22,547 nt of DNA from an uncultured Succinatimonas sp. (GTDB lineage: Bacteria > Pseudomonadota > Gammaproteobacteria > Enterobacterales > Succinivibrionaceae), in assembly GCA_905201175.1 (NCBI GenBank), contig CAJKNC010000014.1, positions 1-22,547 of the forward strand, in the 5' to 3' direction. Positions 7,378-14,562 of the stretch are shown one piece after another. The notes beneath the pieces are model-generated. The model saw only the letters and a program-made list of their open reading frames with translations, did not search any database and had not been told where the DNA came from. Each line of letters opens with the position of its first letter. Within the stretch, counting starts at the first letter, position 1. Position numbers and translations under genes: made by a program.

Positions 7378-7454
7378 GGCTATGTAGCTCAGTTGGTTAG
7401 AGCGCGGCACTCATAATGCTGAGGTCATTGGTTCAATTCCAATCATAGCTACCA
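7378..7454 (+). tRNA. Elongator tRNA-Met (anticodon CAT)
   Basis: This 77-nt tRNA has anticodon loop CTCATAA (CAT), D arm GCTC/GAGC, T arm ATTGG/CCAAT and an encoded ACCA end. It closely follows the E. coli elongator tRNA-Met (GGCTA start, GTAGCTCAGTTGGTTAGAGC core) and lacks the initiator's anticodon-stem GGG/CCC pairs. The first acceptor pair is G1:U72 rather than G:C. It starts one base after the CCA of the second tRNA-Gln, so the three are processed from one transcript. Confidence 0.95.
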
Positions 7455-7549
7455 TCCTTTTTTACATTCCTCTTTTGCTTCATCATTTCTTCACTTATAG
7501 TATAAATTTTAGTCTTATACCTCTCTTTTTTGGTGCAAAGTCTTTAGAA

Positions 7550-7577
7550 CTGACTAAAAAATATAAATGTGTAAAAT
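7550..7577 (+). promoter_or_regulatory. Possible promoter of ydiJ
   Basis: CTGACT (7550-7555) and TAAAAT (7572-7577) are separated by 16 nt, a moderate match to a sigma-70 promoter, about 35-40 nt before the ydiJ start. The 163-nt gap from tRNA-Met to ydiJ has no clear terminator hairpin, only short T runs after the tRNA, so read-through from the tRNA promoter is possible. Confidence 0.4.
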
Positions 7578-7617
7578 AATGACACTTTAGAAATAAATAT
7601 AGTACCTGGAGGATAAG

Positions 7618-10600
7618 TTGATCCCGCGTATACAAGGCATTAGTGCAGCAGAGCCTCGTTATCAGAATTTTATTGACGCTTTAAAGGGCGCTGGATTTAA
7701 AGGAGATCTGGATAAGACTCATTCAGGCAGACTGTTGTGTGCAACAGATAACTCTGTATATCAGTGCATGCCTCAGGCAGTGGTATTCCCTCGCGATGCT
7801 GAGGACATTGCCTTGATTTTTAAGACAGCAAAGCGTTCTGGTTTTGAGAATCTTATTTTTACTCCGCGCGGAGGCGGTACCGGAACTAATGGTCAATCTT
7901 TAAATCGCGGCATTACTATTGATATGTCTCGCTATATGAAGAATGTAGGCGAGCTTGATCTTGACAATCATTGTCTATGGGTACAATGCGGCTGCATTAA
8001 AGATGAGTTAAATGAACAATTAAAGCCGCACGGCTTATTTTTCTCTCCTGAATTATCTACCTCTAATCGAGCAACCATAGGCGGCATGATAAGCAATGAT
8101 GCCGCAGGTCAGGGCTCTTTAAAATATGGGCGTACTTCTTCACATATTTTAAAAGTAAGAGCCGTCTTAACTGATGGCACTATTACTGAGTTTGGACCGG
8201 TTAAGGGAGCTCAGCTAAAGGAGTGCTTAAATAAGGATGGTCTTGAAGGCGAGATCTATAGAACCTGCTATCAGCTATTAAAGAACAACCGAGGCGAGAT
8301 CACTAAGCTTTTCCCTAAGCTTAACCGGTTTATGACTGGCTATGATTTAGTCCATGCCTACGATCCCCGTACAGGCACCTTAAATTTAGCGCGCTTGATC
8401 TGCGGTGCTGAGGGTACCTTAGCTACTGTTTATGAAGCGCAGCTTGATTTGACCTATATTCCTACTTTTAGGGAATTGATGGTTGTTAAATATGAAAACT
8501 TTGATGCAGCTTTACGGCATGCAGTTAAGCTTGTTGATGCAGGCGTTTTATCTGTAGAGACTGTTGATTCTAAGGTCTTGAATTTAGCTAAGCAGGATGT
8601 GGTTTGGAATGACGTTAAGGAATACATTCAAGAGATTCCCGACCATAAAATTCAAGGCATCAATATAGTTGAATTTGCCGGCTATGATGCCGATGAAGAG
8701 CATCAGCGGTTAAATAAATTATTTGAAGAGACGCAGAAGAGCGCAGAGAGCTTTAAAAACGGCATATTAGGCGCACAGATTGCCTCTACTCCTCATGCTA
8801 TTGCAGCAATTTATGGCATGCGCAAAAAAGCTGTAGGCCTGTTAGGCGCAGCAGCAGGCAGACGCAAGCTGGTAGCCTTCACTGAAGATACTGTAGTTCC
8901 GCCTAAGCATTTGGCCGACTATATTTTAGAGTTCCGTGCACTCTTAGACGGCATGTCTGTACCCTATGGTATGTTCGGACATGTTGATACCGGTCTGATG
9001 CATGTTCGTCCTGCTTTGGATTTAACTCAGAGAGAAGATCGCGATAAGCTTGTAGCGATTTCAAATGCCGTTGTTGATTTAGTATCGAAATATCATGGCC
9101 AGATGTGGGGTGAGCATGGACGCGGCTATCGCTCCTGCTTCGGCGAGCGTTTCTTCGGCAAGCTGTATCCGATTGCGCGCCAAATTAAAGAAGTTTTTGA
9201 TAGGAACAATATTTTAAATCCAGGCAAGATCTGCGTACCATTTAGCAATGATATCGATAAGCTTGTAGCTATTGATGGTCCAATGCGCGGCGATTTAGAC
9301 CGTACCTTGCCTATTGCCGTCAGAGAGAACTTTAAGGGAGCTTTAAGCTGTAATGGCAATGGACAGTGCTTTAGCTATCAAAAGAGCTCTTTGATGTGTC
9401 CAAGCTATCGCTATACCAAAAATCACGTTAATTCTCCTAAAGGCTACAGCGAGCTGGCCCGCGAGTGGCTGCGCATGCTAAATGATCAGGGCTGCAACCC
9501 TAATGTAGAGGAAACTCAGGCTTTAACTGATATTCCTAATCCTATACGCTTTATCAAGCGAGTTTATAATACTTTAAATAAAAAGGATGACTACAGCCTT
9601 GAGTATTTGGAGCATATTAAGACCTGTCTGTCGTGCAAATCCTGTAAGAGCATTTGTCCTGCGCATGTTAATGCTGCCGACTTAAATTCTCGCTTCTTAT
9701 CTTTATATTATGGCCGTTATTTAAGACCGGCAATGGATCTTTTAGTTTTAAATGCGGAAAGATTTATTCCGCTGATGGCTAAATGGCCGAAATATTCCAA
9801 TAAGCTTGTACAAAATAAGCTTAATGCTTATTTGTGCGAAAAATTATTCGGCATGGTTGATTTGCCTAAGTTTTCAGATAAGCCTCTTTCAAAGCTCTGC
9901 GAGGAAAACGGCTTTGAGCTTTTATCTACAGCCAAGGCATTAAAGGATTCTCCTGAGGTATTGATCGTCACGGATCCTTTTACTGTAGCTTATGAGGCAG
10001 AAGGCCTTATGATGATGGCAAGAGTAATGCGCTCTCTAGGTTATCGGGTATCCTTGCTTAAGCCCTATATTAATGGCAAGCTTATGGTCATTCGCGGCGA
10101 TCGCCGCTCCTTTGTGCGCTATGCGGTAAAGCAGGCGGCGAGACTTGAGCGCTTAAGCCGTGCACGCATCGATTTAGTCGGCTTTGATCCGGCATTAACT
10201 ATTTGCTACAGAGACGAATATGTCCAATTACTTCAAAAAATGCGCGGAAATTTTGAGGTAATGCTGCCTGAGGAATGGCTAGAAAAGCAGTTAGGCTCTA
10301 TGAAGCTGAAGAATACCTTAAGTTCTTTGCAGGAGCGGCTGCATTCTCTAAAAGAGCAGGACGAAGGATTCTTTGCTCCTTATTATCTGTTCACGCATTG
10401 TACCGAAAGAGCTTTAGTTCCTAAGAGCGTTACTATGTGGCAAATGGTAATGCAGAGCTTTAGCCTGACTGTAATTCCTGTTCCCGTAGCCTGCTGCGGT
10501 ATGGCAGGACTGCATGGGCATATGGTGCAAAATCAGGATGAGACCTATAAGGTGTATGAGCAGAATTGGAAGGGAGAGCTTGCTAAGCGGCCATTTGAGC

Positions 10601-10713
10601 ACTGCTTAATTACGGGCTTTAGCTGCCGCTCTCAGGTTGAGCGTATGGAGCATAAAAAGCCGGTGCATCCTTTATTAGTCTTAGATGAGCTTTTAAAGAG
10701 AATCAATGCTTAA
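7618..10713 (+). CDS. ydiJ: YdiJ-like FAD/Fe-S D-2-hydroxyacid dehydrogenase
   Basis: This 1031-aa fusion joins a GlcD-like flavoprotein to a GlpC-like Fe-S protein and is clearly orthologous to E. coli YdiJ (1018 aa), reported as a D-2-hydroxyglutarate dehydrogenase. The FAD-binding PCMH part contains PRGGGTGTNG (83-92) and ELSTSNRATIGG; the flavoprotein C-terminal domain runs to about residue 545. A cysteine set C578-x5-C584-x9-C594-P and a ferredoxin-type C670-x2-C673-x2-C676-x3-C680-P follow, then a CCG-type domain with C959-C960-G. The start is TTG (7618-7620) with GGAGG closely upstream, giving MIPRI, which matches the YdiJ MIPQI start. It probably passes electrons to the respiratory chain at the membrane face. 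It overlaps the next gene by 8 nt. Confidence 0.95.
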   Translation: MIPRIQGISAAEPRYQNFIDALKGAGFKGDLDKTHSGRLLCATDNSVYQCMPQAVVFPRDAEDIALIFKTAKRSGFENLIFTPRGGGTGTNGQSLNRGITIDMSRYMKNVGELDLDNHCLWVQCGCIKDELNEQLKPHGLFFSPELSTSNRATIGGMISNDAAGQGSLKYGRTSSHILKVRAVLTDGTITEFGPVKGAQLKECLNKDGLEGEIYRTCYQLLKNNRGEITKLFPKLNRFMTGYDLVHAYDPRTGTLNLARLICGAEGTLATVYEAQLDLTYIPTFRELMVVKYENFDAALRHAVKLVDAGVLSVETVDSKVLNLAKQDVVWNDVKEYIQEIPDHKIQGINIVEFAGYDADEEHQRLNKLFEETQKSAESFKNGILGAQIASTPHAIAAIYGMRKKAVGLLGAAAGRRKLVAFTEDTVVPPKHLADYILEFRALLDGMSVPYGMFGHVDTGLMHVRPALDLTQREDRDKLVAISNAVVDLVSKYHGQMWGEHGRGYRSCFGERFFGKLYPIARQIKEVFDRNNILNPGKICVPFSNDIDKLVAIDGPMRGDLDRTLPIAVRENFKGALSCNGNGQCFSYQKSSLMCPSYRYTKNHVNSPKGYSELAREWLRMLNDQGCNPNVEETQALTDIPNPIRFIKRVYNTLNKKDDYSLEYLEHIKTCLSCKSCKSICPAHVNAADLNSRFLSLYYGRYLRPAMDLLVLNAERFIPLMAKWPKYSNKLVQNKLNAYLCEKLFGMVDLPKFSDKPLSKLCEENGFELLSTAKALKDSPEVLIVTDPFTVAYEAEGLMMMARVMRSLGYRVSLLKPYINGKLMVIRGDRRSFVRYAVKQAARLERLSRARIDLVGFDPALTICYRDEYVQLLQKMRGNFEVMLPEEWLEKQLGSMKLKNTLSSLQERLHSLKEQDEGFFAPYYLFTHCTERALVPKSVTMWQMVMQSFSLTVIPVPVACCGMAGLHGHMVQNQDETYKVYEQNWKGELAKRPFEHCLITGFSCRSQVERMEHKKPVHPLLVLDELLKRINA

Positions 10714-11212
10714 AAAAGAAGTGTTTGTGTATTTGCTTGGAACTGCTGCGCTGCTTGGGGCAGTTCCTGCAGTAATAATTTATATAGGCTACAGATTTAA
10801 TGCGCCTTTTATGCCGCCTTTATTAGTCAGCTCTATCTTTGGGGCAGTTACTTCTGCCTTAGGTTTATTTTTTACCGTGTGGGCTAATATCGAGCTTAAA
10901 AGAAAAGGCAAGGGAGGTCCTGCCGTATTCGGCAGAATTAAGCTTATGCAGGAGACTTCGTCTCTGGTAACCTCAGGTCCTTATGCTTTATGCCGTAATC
11001 CTATGCATTTGGGAGTATTTTTGTTTTATCTGGGGCTATGCTGTTCTGTAAATTCGTTATATAGTTTAATAATTCCCCTTATGTTTGGGATATTCGCTTA
11101 TTGCTTTGCGGTTTTTTTGGATGAGCCGCGCTTGCGACGAGATTTCGGAGCAGAATATGAAAAATGGGCAGCTCGTACCCCTCGTTTTCTGCCCAAAAAT
11201 TATAAAAAATAA
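10706..11212 (+). CDS. ICMT/PEMT-like integral membrane methyltransferase
   Basis: This 168-aa membrane protein has hydrophobic segments near residues 7-28, 36-60 and 102-138. It has the isoprenylcysteine carboxyl methyltransferase-like signature: GPYALCRNPMHLG (91-103), then E140-P and FGAEYEKWAARTPRFLP at the end, where the SAM pocket and lipid-side tunnel form in this superfamily. Bacterial members are mostly uncharacterised and may methylate lipids, thiols or small hydrophobic substrates. The ATG lies inside the end of ydiJ (8-nt overlap), so the two are co-translated. That link suggests a related job, but the substrate cannot be read from sequence. Confidence 0.85.
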   Translation: MLKKEVFVYLLGTAALLGAVPAVIIYIGYRFNAPFMPPLLVSSIFGAVTSALGLFFTVWANIELKRKGKGGPAVFGRIKLMQETSSLVTSGPYALCRNPMHLGVFLFYLGLCCSVNSLYSLIIPLMFGIFAYCFAVFLDEPRLRRDFGAEYEKWAARTPRFLPKNYKK

Positions 11213-11241
11213 CAGCATATTTATTTAGGAGTTAATGACGT

Positions 11242-12954
11242 ATGACCATGATGTCGGGCGCACAGATGTTAGTGCGTACCTTAGAGGATTTAGGTGTAGA
11301 TAGATTATTTGGTTATCCTGGCGGAGCTGTACTAGACATTTATGATGCTTTACTACAATCTAAGAAGATTCATCATGTTCTAGGTCGTCATGAGCAGGGT
11401 GTAGCTCATGCAGCTGATGGCTATGCTCGCGCTACAGGAAAGGTCGGCGTATGCTTGGTAACTTCAGGTCCTGGTGCTACTAATACTGTAACGGCTATTG
11501 CTACTGCATATATGGATTCTATTCCGATGGTAGTGATTACAGGACAGGTTGGTACTCCTTTAATCGGTTCTGATGCTTTCCAGGAGGTTGATACTGTCGG
11601 CATCACACGTCCGATTGTTAAGCATTCTTACTTATGTCAGAAGGCCTTAGACATTCCTCGTTATATAAGACAGGCCTTTTACCTGGCATCATCAGGCAGA
11701 CCCGGACCTGTTGTAGTTGATGTGCCTAAAGACTGCGTACGTCCGTCTAAATTATTTGAATACCCTGAAGATAACGGCGATGTCAAGATGCGCTCTTACA
11801 GGCCGACTTTACAAGGTCATCGCGGGCAAATTAAGCGTGCTTCAAGGATGCTTTTAGAAGCAAAGCGCCCGATTGTCATGATAGGCGGAGGCGTTGTTTT
11901 ATCTAATGCTTCGCAAGAGATCCGCTCTTTAGTAGACAGATTTAATCTGCCGGTAACCTCAACGCTTATGGGCTTAGGCGCATATCCCAGCACCTCTAAA
12001 AATTTCTTAGGCATGTTAGGTATGCACGGTACCTATGAGGCCAATGAGGCTATGGATAAGGCAGATGTAGTTTTTGCTGTCGGCGTGCGTTTTGATGATC
12101 GTGTCACTAACAATATTCAGAAATTCTGCCCTGCAGCTAAGATTATCCATGTAGATATTGATCCGGCCTCAATTTCAAAGACTGTAAATGCCGATATTCC
12201 GATTGTAGGCGATGCTAAGACTGTTTTAGGTCAGTTTGACGAGGCTTTTAAAGAGCTTGATTTAAAGCAGGACAGCAAGGATTTGAAATTATGGTGGGAT
12301 ACAATCAATGCTTGGCGTGAAGTTAAATGCTTAAGCTATAAGAAAGATAAAGATCTGATTAAGCCTCAGGAGATTGTTGAGACCTTAAACCGTTTAACCG
12401 ACGGCAAGGCTATTGTTGCCACTGATGTCGGTCAGCATCAGATGTTTACAGCTTTATATTATAAGTTTGATGAACCGCATCATTTCCTAACCTCAGGCGG
12501 CTTAGGCACAATGGGCTATGGTTTCCCCGCGGCAATCGGAGCTAAGATCGGCAAGCCTGACAGTGATGTCTGCTTAATTACCGGCGACGGCAGCTTCCAG
12601 ATGAATATCCAGGAATTATCAACCTGCTTGGAATTCAATGTGCCGCTTAAGATTTTCATCTGCGATAATCATACCTTAGGCATGGTTCGTCAATGGCAGC
12701 GCATGTTCTATAAGGGCCATATCAGTTCTACCAATTTAAATTACAATCCGGATTTTGTCGCTTTAGCTAAAGCCTACGGTCATGAAGCTTTCTTTGTAAA
12801 AGAGCCTTCTGAATTAGAGCCTACAATGAAGAAAGCTTTAGCTATGAAGGATAAGCTTGTGATTGTTGATATTCTTTGTGATACCAATGCACAGGTGCTG
12901 CCGATGCAGCAGATGGGCGGCAGCATGGCTGATATGTTTTTAAATGAGGATTAA
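11242..12954 (+). CDS. ilvI: Acetohydroxyacid synthase large subunit, copy 1
   Basis: This 570-aa ThDP/FAD enzyme condenses pyruvate with pyruvate or 2-ketobutyrate, the first common step of Val/Leu and Ile synthesis. All three domains are present. The catalytic Glu is E51 in GRHEQG, and the ThDP motif runs from G448-D-G to N476. W485 in GMVRQWQ is the residue that favours 2-ketobutyrate in E. coli AHAS II (Trp464). The start MTMMSGAQMLV parallels E. coli IlvI MEMLSGAEMVV; TAGGAG lies 10 nt upstream. ilvH follows after 3 nt. No promoter is evident in the 29-nt gap before it, so it may be read from the ydiJ promoter. Confidence 0.97.
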   Translation: MTMMSGAQMLVRTLEDLGVDRLFGYPGGAVLDIYDALLQSKKIHHVLGRHEQGVAHAADGYARATGKVGVCLVTSGPGATNTVTAIATAYMDSIPMVVITGQVGTPLIGSDAFQEVDTVGITRPIVKHSYLCQKALDIPRYIRQAFYLASSGRPGPVVVDVPKDCVRPSKLFEYPEDNGDVKMRSYRPTLQGHRGQIKRASRMLLEAKRPIVMIGGGVVLSNASQEIRSLVDRFNLPVTSTLMGLGAYPSTSKNFLGMLGMHGTYEANEAMDKADVVFAVGVRFDDRVTNNIQKFCPAAKIIHVDIDPASISKTVNADIPIVGDAKTVLGQFDEAFKELDLKQDSKDLKLWWDTINAWREVKCLSYKKDKDLIKPQEIVETLNRLTDGKAIVATDVGQHQMFTALYYKFDEPHHFLTSGGLGTMGYGFPAAIGAKIGKPDSDVCLITGDGSFQMNIQELSTCLEFNVPLKIFICDNHTLGMVRQWQRMFYKGHISSTNLNYNPDFVALAKAYGHEAFFVKEPSELEPTMKKALAMKDKLVIVDILCDTNAQVLPMQQMGGSMADMFLNED

Positions 12955-12957
12955 AGC

Positions 12958-13458
12958 ATGCGTCAGATCATCTCCATTCTTTTAGAAAATGAAATCGGCG
13001 CTCTCTCGCGTGTTGTCGGGCTTTTCTCTCAGCGCGGCTATAATATTGAGACTATTACCGCAGCTCCGACTGAGGATAATTCCTTATCTCGCATTACCAT
13101 CTTAACAGAGGGCGATAATGTAGTGGTTGAGCGTATAACTAAACAGCTGCATAAGCTGGTTAATGTTATTAAAGTCTCTTCTATCGCTGACGAGCAGTCG
13201 ATTGTTGAAAGAGAGATCCTCTTTGTCAAAGTTCAGGCTTTAGGCCATGCTTTGCGTGAGGAGCTTAAGACCTTGTGTGATATTTTCAAAGCAGAGATCG
13301 TGGACTTAACTCCAGAGCTTTTTGTTATTCAATATGTAAATACTTCATCTGAGGTGGATAGATTCTTAAAAGCCGTCTCTGAGGAAGCTGACGTAATTGA
13401 AACGGTTCGTTCTGGCGTTTGCGGCATTTTCCGCGGCGATCATTCTTTACATTCATAA
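12958..13458 (+). CDS. ilvH: Acetohydroxyacid synthase small regulatory subunit, copy 1
   Basis: This 166-aa protein has an N-terminal ACT domain (about residues 2-75) and a C-terminal ACT-like domain (about 84-160), matching E. coli IlvH (163 aa). It activates the large subunit and confers valine feedback inhibition. The valine-site residues known from E. coli IlvH are kept: N11, G14, S17, N29 and T34, so feedback control is expected. The segment after residue 30 (ETITAAPTED) departs more from the E. coli sequence than copy 2 does. A hairpin follows the stop. Confidence 0.96.
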   Translation: MRQIISILLENEIGALSRVVGLFSQRGYNIETITAAPTEDNSLSRITILTEGDNVVVERITKQLHKLVNVIKVSSIADEQSIVEREILFVKVQALGHALREELKTLCDIFKAEIVDLTPELFVIQYVNTSSEVDRFLKAVSEEADVIETVRSGVCGIFRGDHSLHS

Positions 13459-13470
13459 CATTCTCTAAAA

Positions 13471-13491
13471 AGACGGGCTTTTTGCCCGTCT
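13471..13491 (+). terminator. GC-rich hairpin between ilvH copy 1 and the SUFU gene
   Basis: An 8-bp stem AGACGGGC/GCCCGTCT encloses a TTTTT loop. The 3' side is TGCTTTC, not a true T run, so termination may be partial. It sits 12 nt after the ilvH stop and only 9 nt before the next start codon, so it is either a weak terminator or a leader hairpin controlling the next gene. Confidence 0.55.
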
Positions 13492-13500
13492 GCTTTCATC

Positions 13501-14517
13501 ATGGCAGATATACATAACCAAGTTACCAAGCTTTTTTCAGAAAAAAAATATTATGAGATTATTGCGCTATTAGAGCCGCTAGAGCTTGATTTTAATTTAG
13601 CGCTCTCGCTAGTGCGCGCTTATCTTAATGCCTCGCTTAAAACTAATGATCCTGAAAGCTTATGCGCTAAGGCTCATAAGATTTTAGATAGTTTTGCTCT
13701 AGAAGGAAAGGACGATCCTAAATGGCTGTATTTAAAGGGTATGGCTTTATATCAGGATAACTTGATTCCAGACAGCATGATGCGCCTTGAAAGAGCGCTA
13801 ACTCATGTAAGCGTGGGAGATCATGAGCTCTTCAATAGAATCAATGCATGTCTTGAAAACTGTAAAAGCCTTGTGATTCAGTCGGAGTTTAAGGGCTTAA
13901 ATCCTGATGATTTTAAGATAGTTTCAGAGCATATAGAAAAGTATTTTGGCAAGGGACAGCGCTTGTGCAGTCTCTTTGGGGTAGAAGTTATTCATATTCC
14001 TCCCTCAGAAGATCACCATTATAATAAGCTTATTTCCTGCGGGCTTGGAGCTAAGCTTTTAAATGTGCCAAACGGCTTTGATAAAAAACTAAATGCACAT
14101 TTGGAATTATGCTTATTCTTACCTAAGGATTATTGCTTTACTCAAGATAAGGATAAGGACTGGCCAGTTTATTTACTTTTGCAGATGATTCGTCATGTTA
14201 TCGGAGCATTAAATTTCATCGGTTTTGGCTATTACGTCAAAGAAGAGCCGAGCTTAGCTCCGAGCACAGCTTATGATGGTGTTATGCTTACAGCTTTAGG
14301 TGATTATGCAGGTGAATGTCAGGCTGTTAATTTAAGTGATGGCTCAACTGTTCGTTTTTATCAGCTAGTCCCGCTGCAGCCTATGGAAACTCGCTATCGC
14401 ATGCATCACACGGCAATTGAACTTTTACGTCTTTTTGAACGCGAGCGCATAGTTTTAACACCTTTTATCGCAGCTAGACCAGATGTTTGTTGCGGTCCTG
14501 AGGCTATGAGCGTATAA
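13501..14517 (+). CDS. TPR-like / suppressor-of-fused (SUFU) domain protein
   Basis: This 338-aa cytoplasmic protein has no signal or membrane segment. The N-terminal ~130 residues are paired helices of TPR type (YYEIIALLEP, WLYLKGMALYQ, MMRLERALTHV). Residues about 155-335 resemble bacterial SUFU domains: GVEVIHIPPSEDHHYNKLISCGLG, HLELCLFLP, a W-containing segment before a long helix, then DGSTVRFYQLVPLQPMET and a C-terminal helix. Bacterial SUFU proteins are often immunity or accessory proteins in contact-dependent toxin systems, but no toxin is visible here. The ATG at 13501 has no Shine-Dalgarno; a hairpin occupies that place. No later Met leaves the TPR part intact. It separates two ilvIH pairs. 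Confidence 0.75.
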   Translation: MADIHNQVTKLFSEKKYYEIIALLEPLELDFNLALSLVRAYLNASLKTNDPESLCAKAHKILDSFALEGKDDPKWLYLKGMALYQDNLIPDSMMRLERALTHVSVGDHELFNRINACLENCKSLVIQSEFKGLNPDDFKIVSEHIEKYFGKGQRLCSLFGVEVIHIPPSEDHHYNKLISCGLGAKLLNVPNGFDKKLNAHLELCLFLPKDYCFTQDKDKDWPVYLLLQMIRHVIGALNFIGFGYYVKEEPSLAPSTAYDGVMLTALGDYAGECQAVNLSDGSTVRFYQLVPLQPMETRYRMHHTAIELLRLFERERIVLTPFIAARPDVCCGPEAMSV

Positions 14518-14562
14518 AAGGAATAGTGGATTAAATTTTTAATTATATTTGCGGAATATCTT

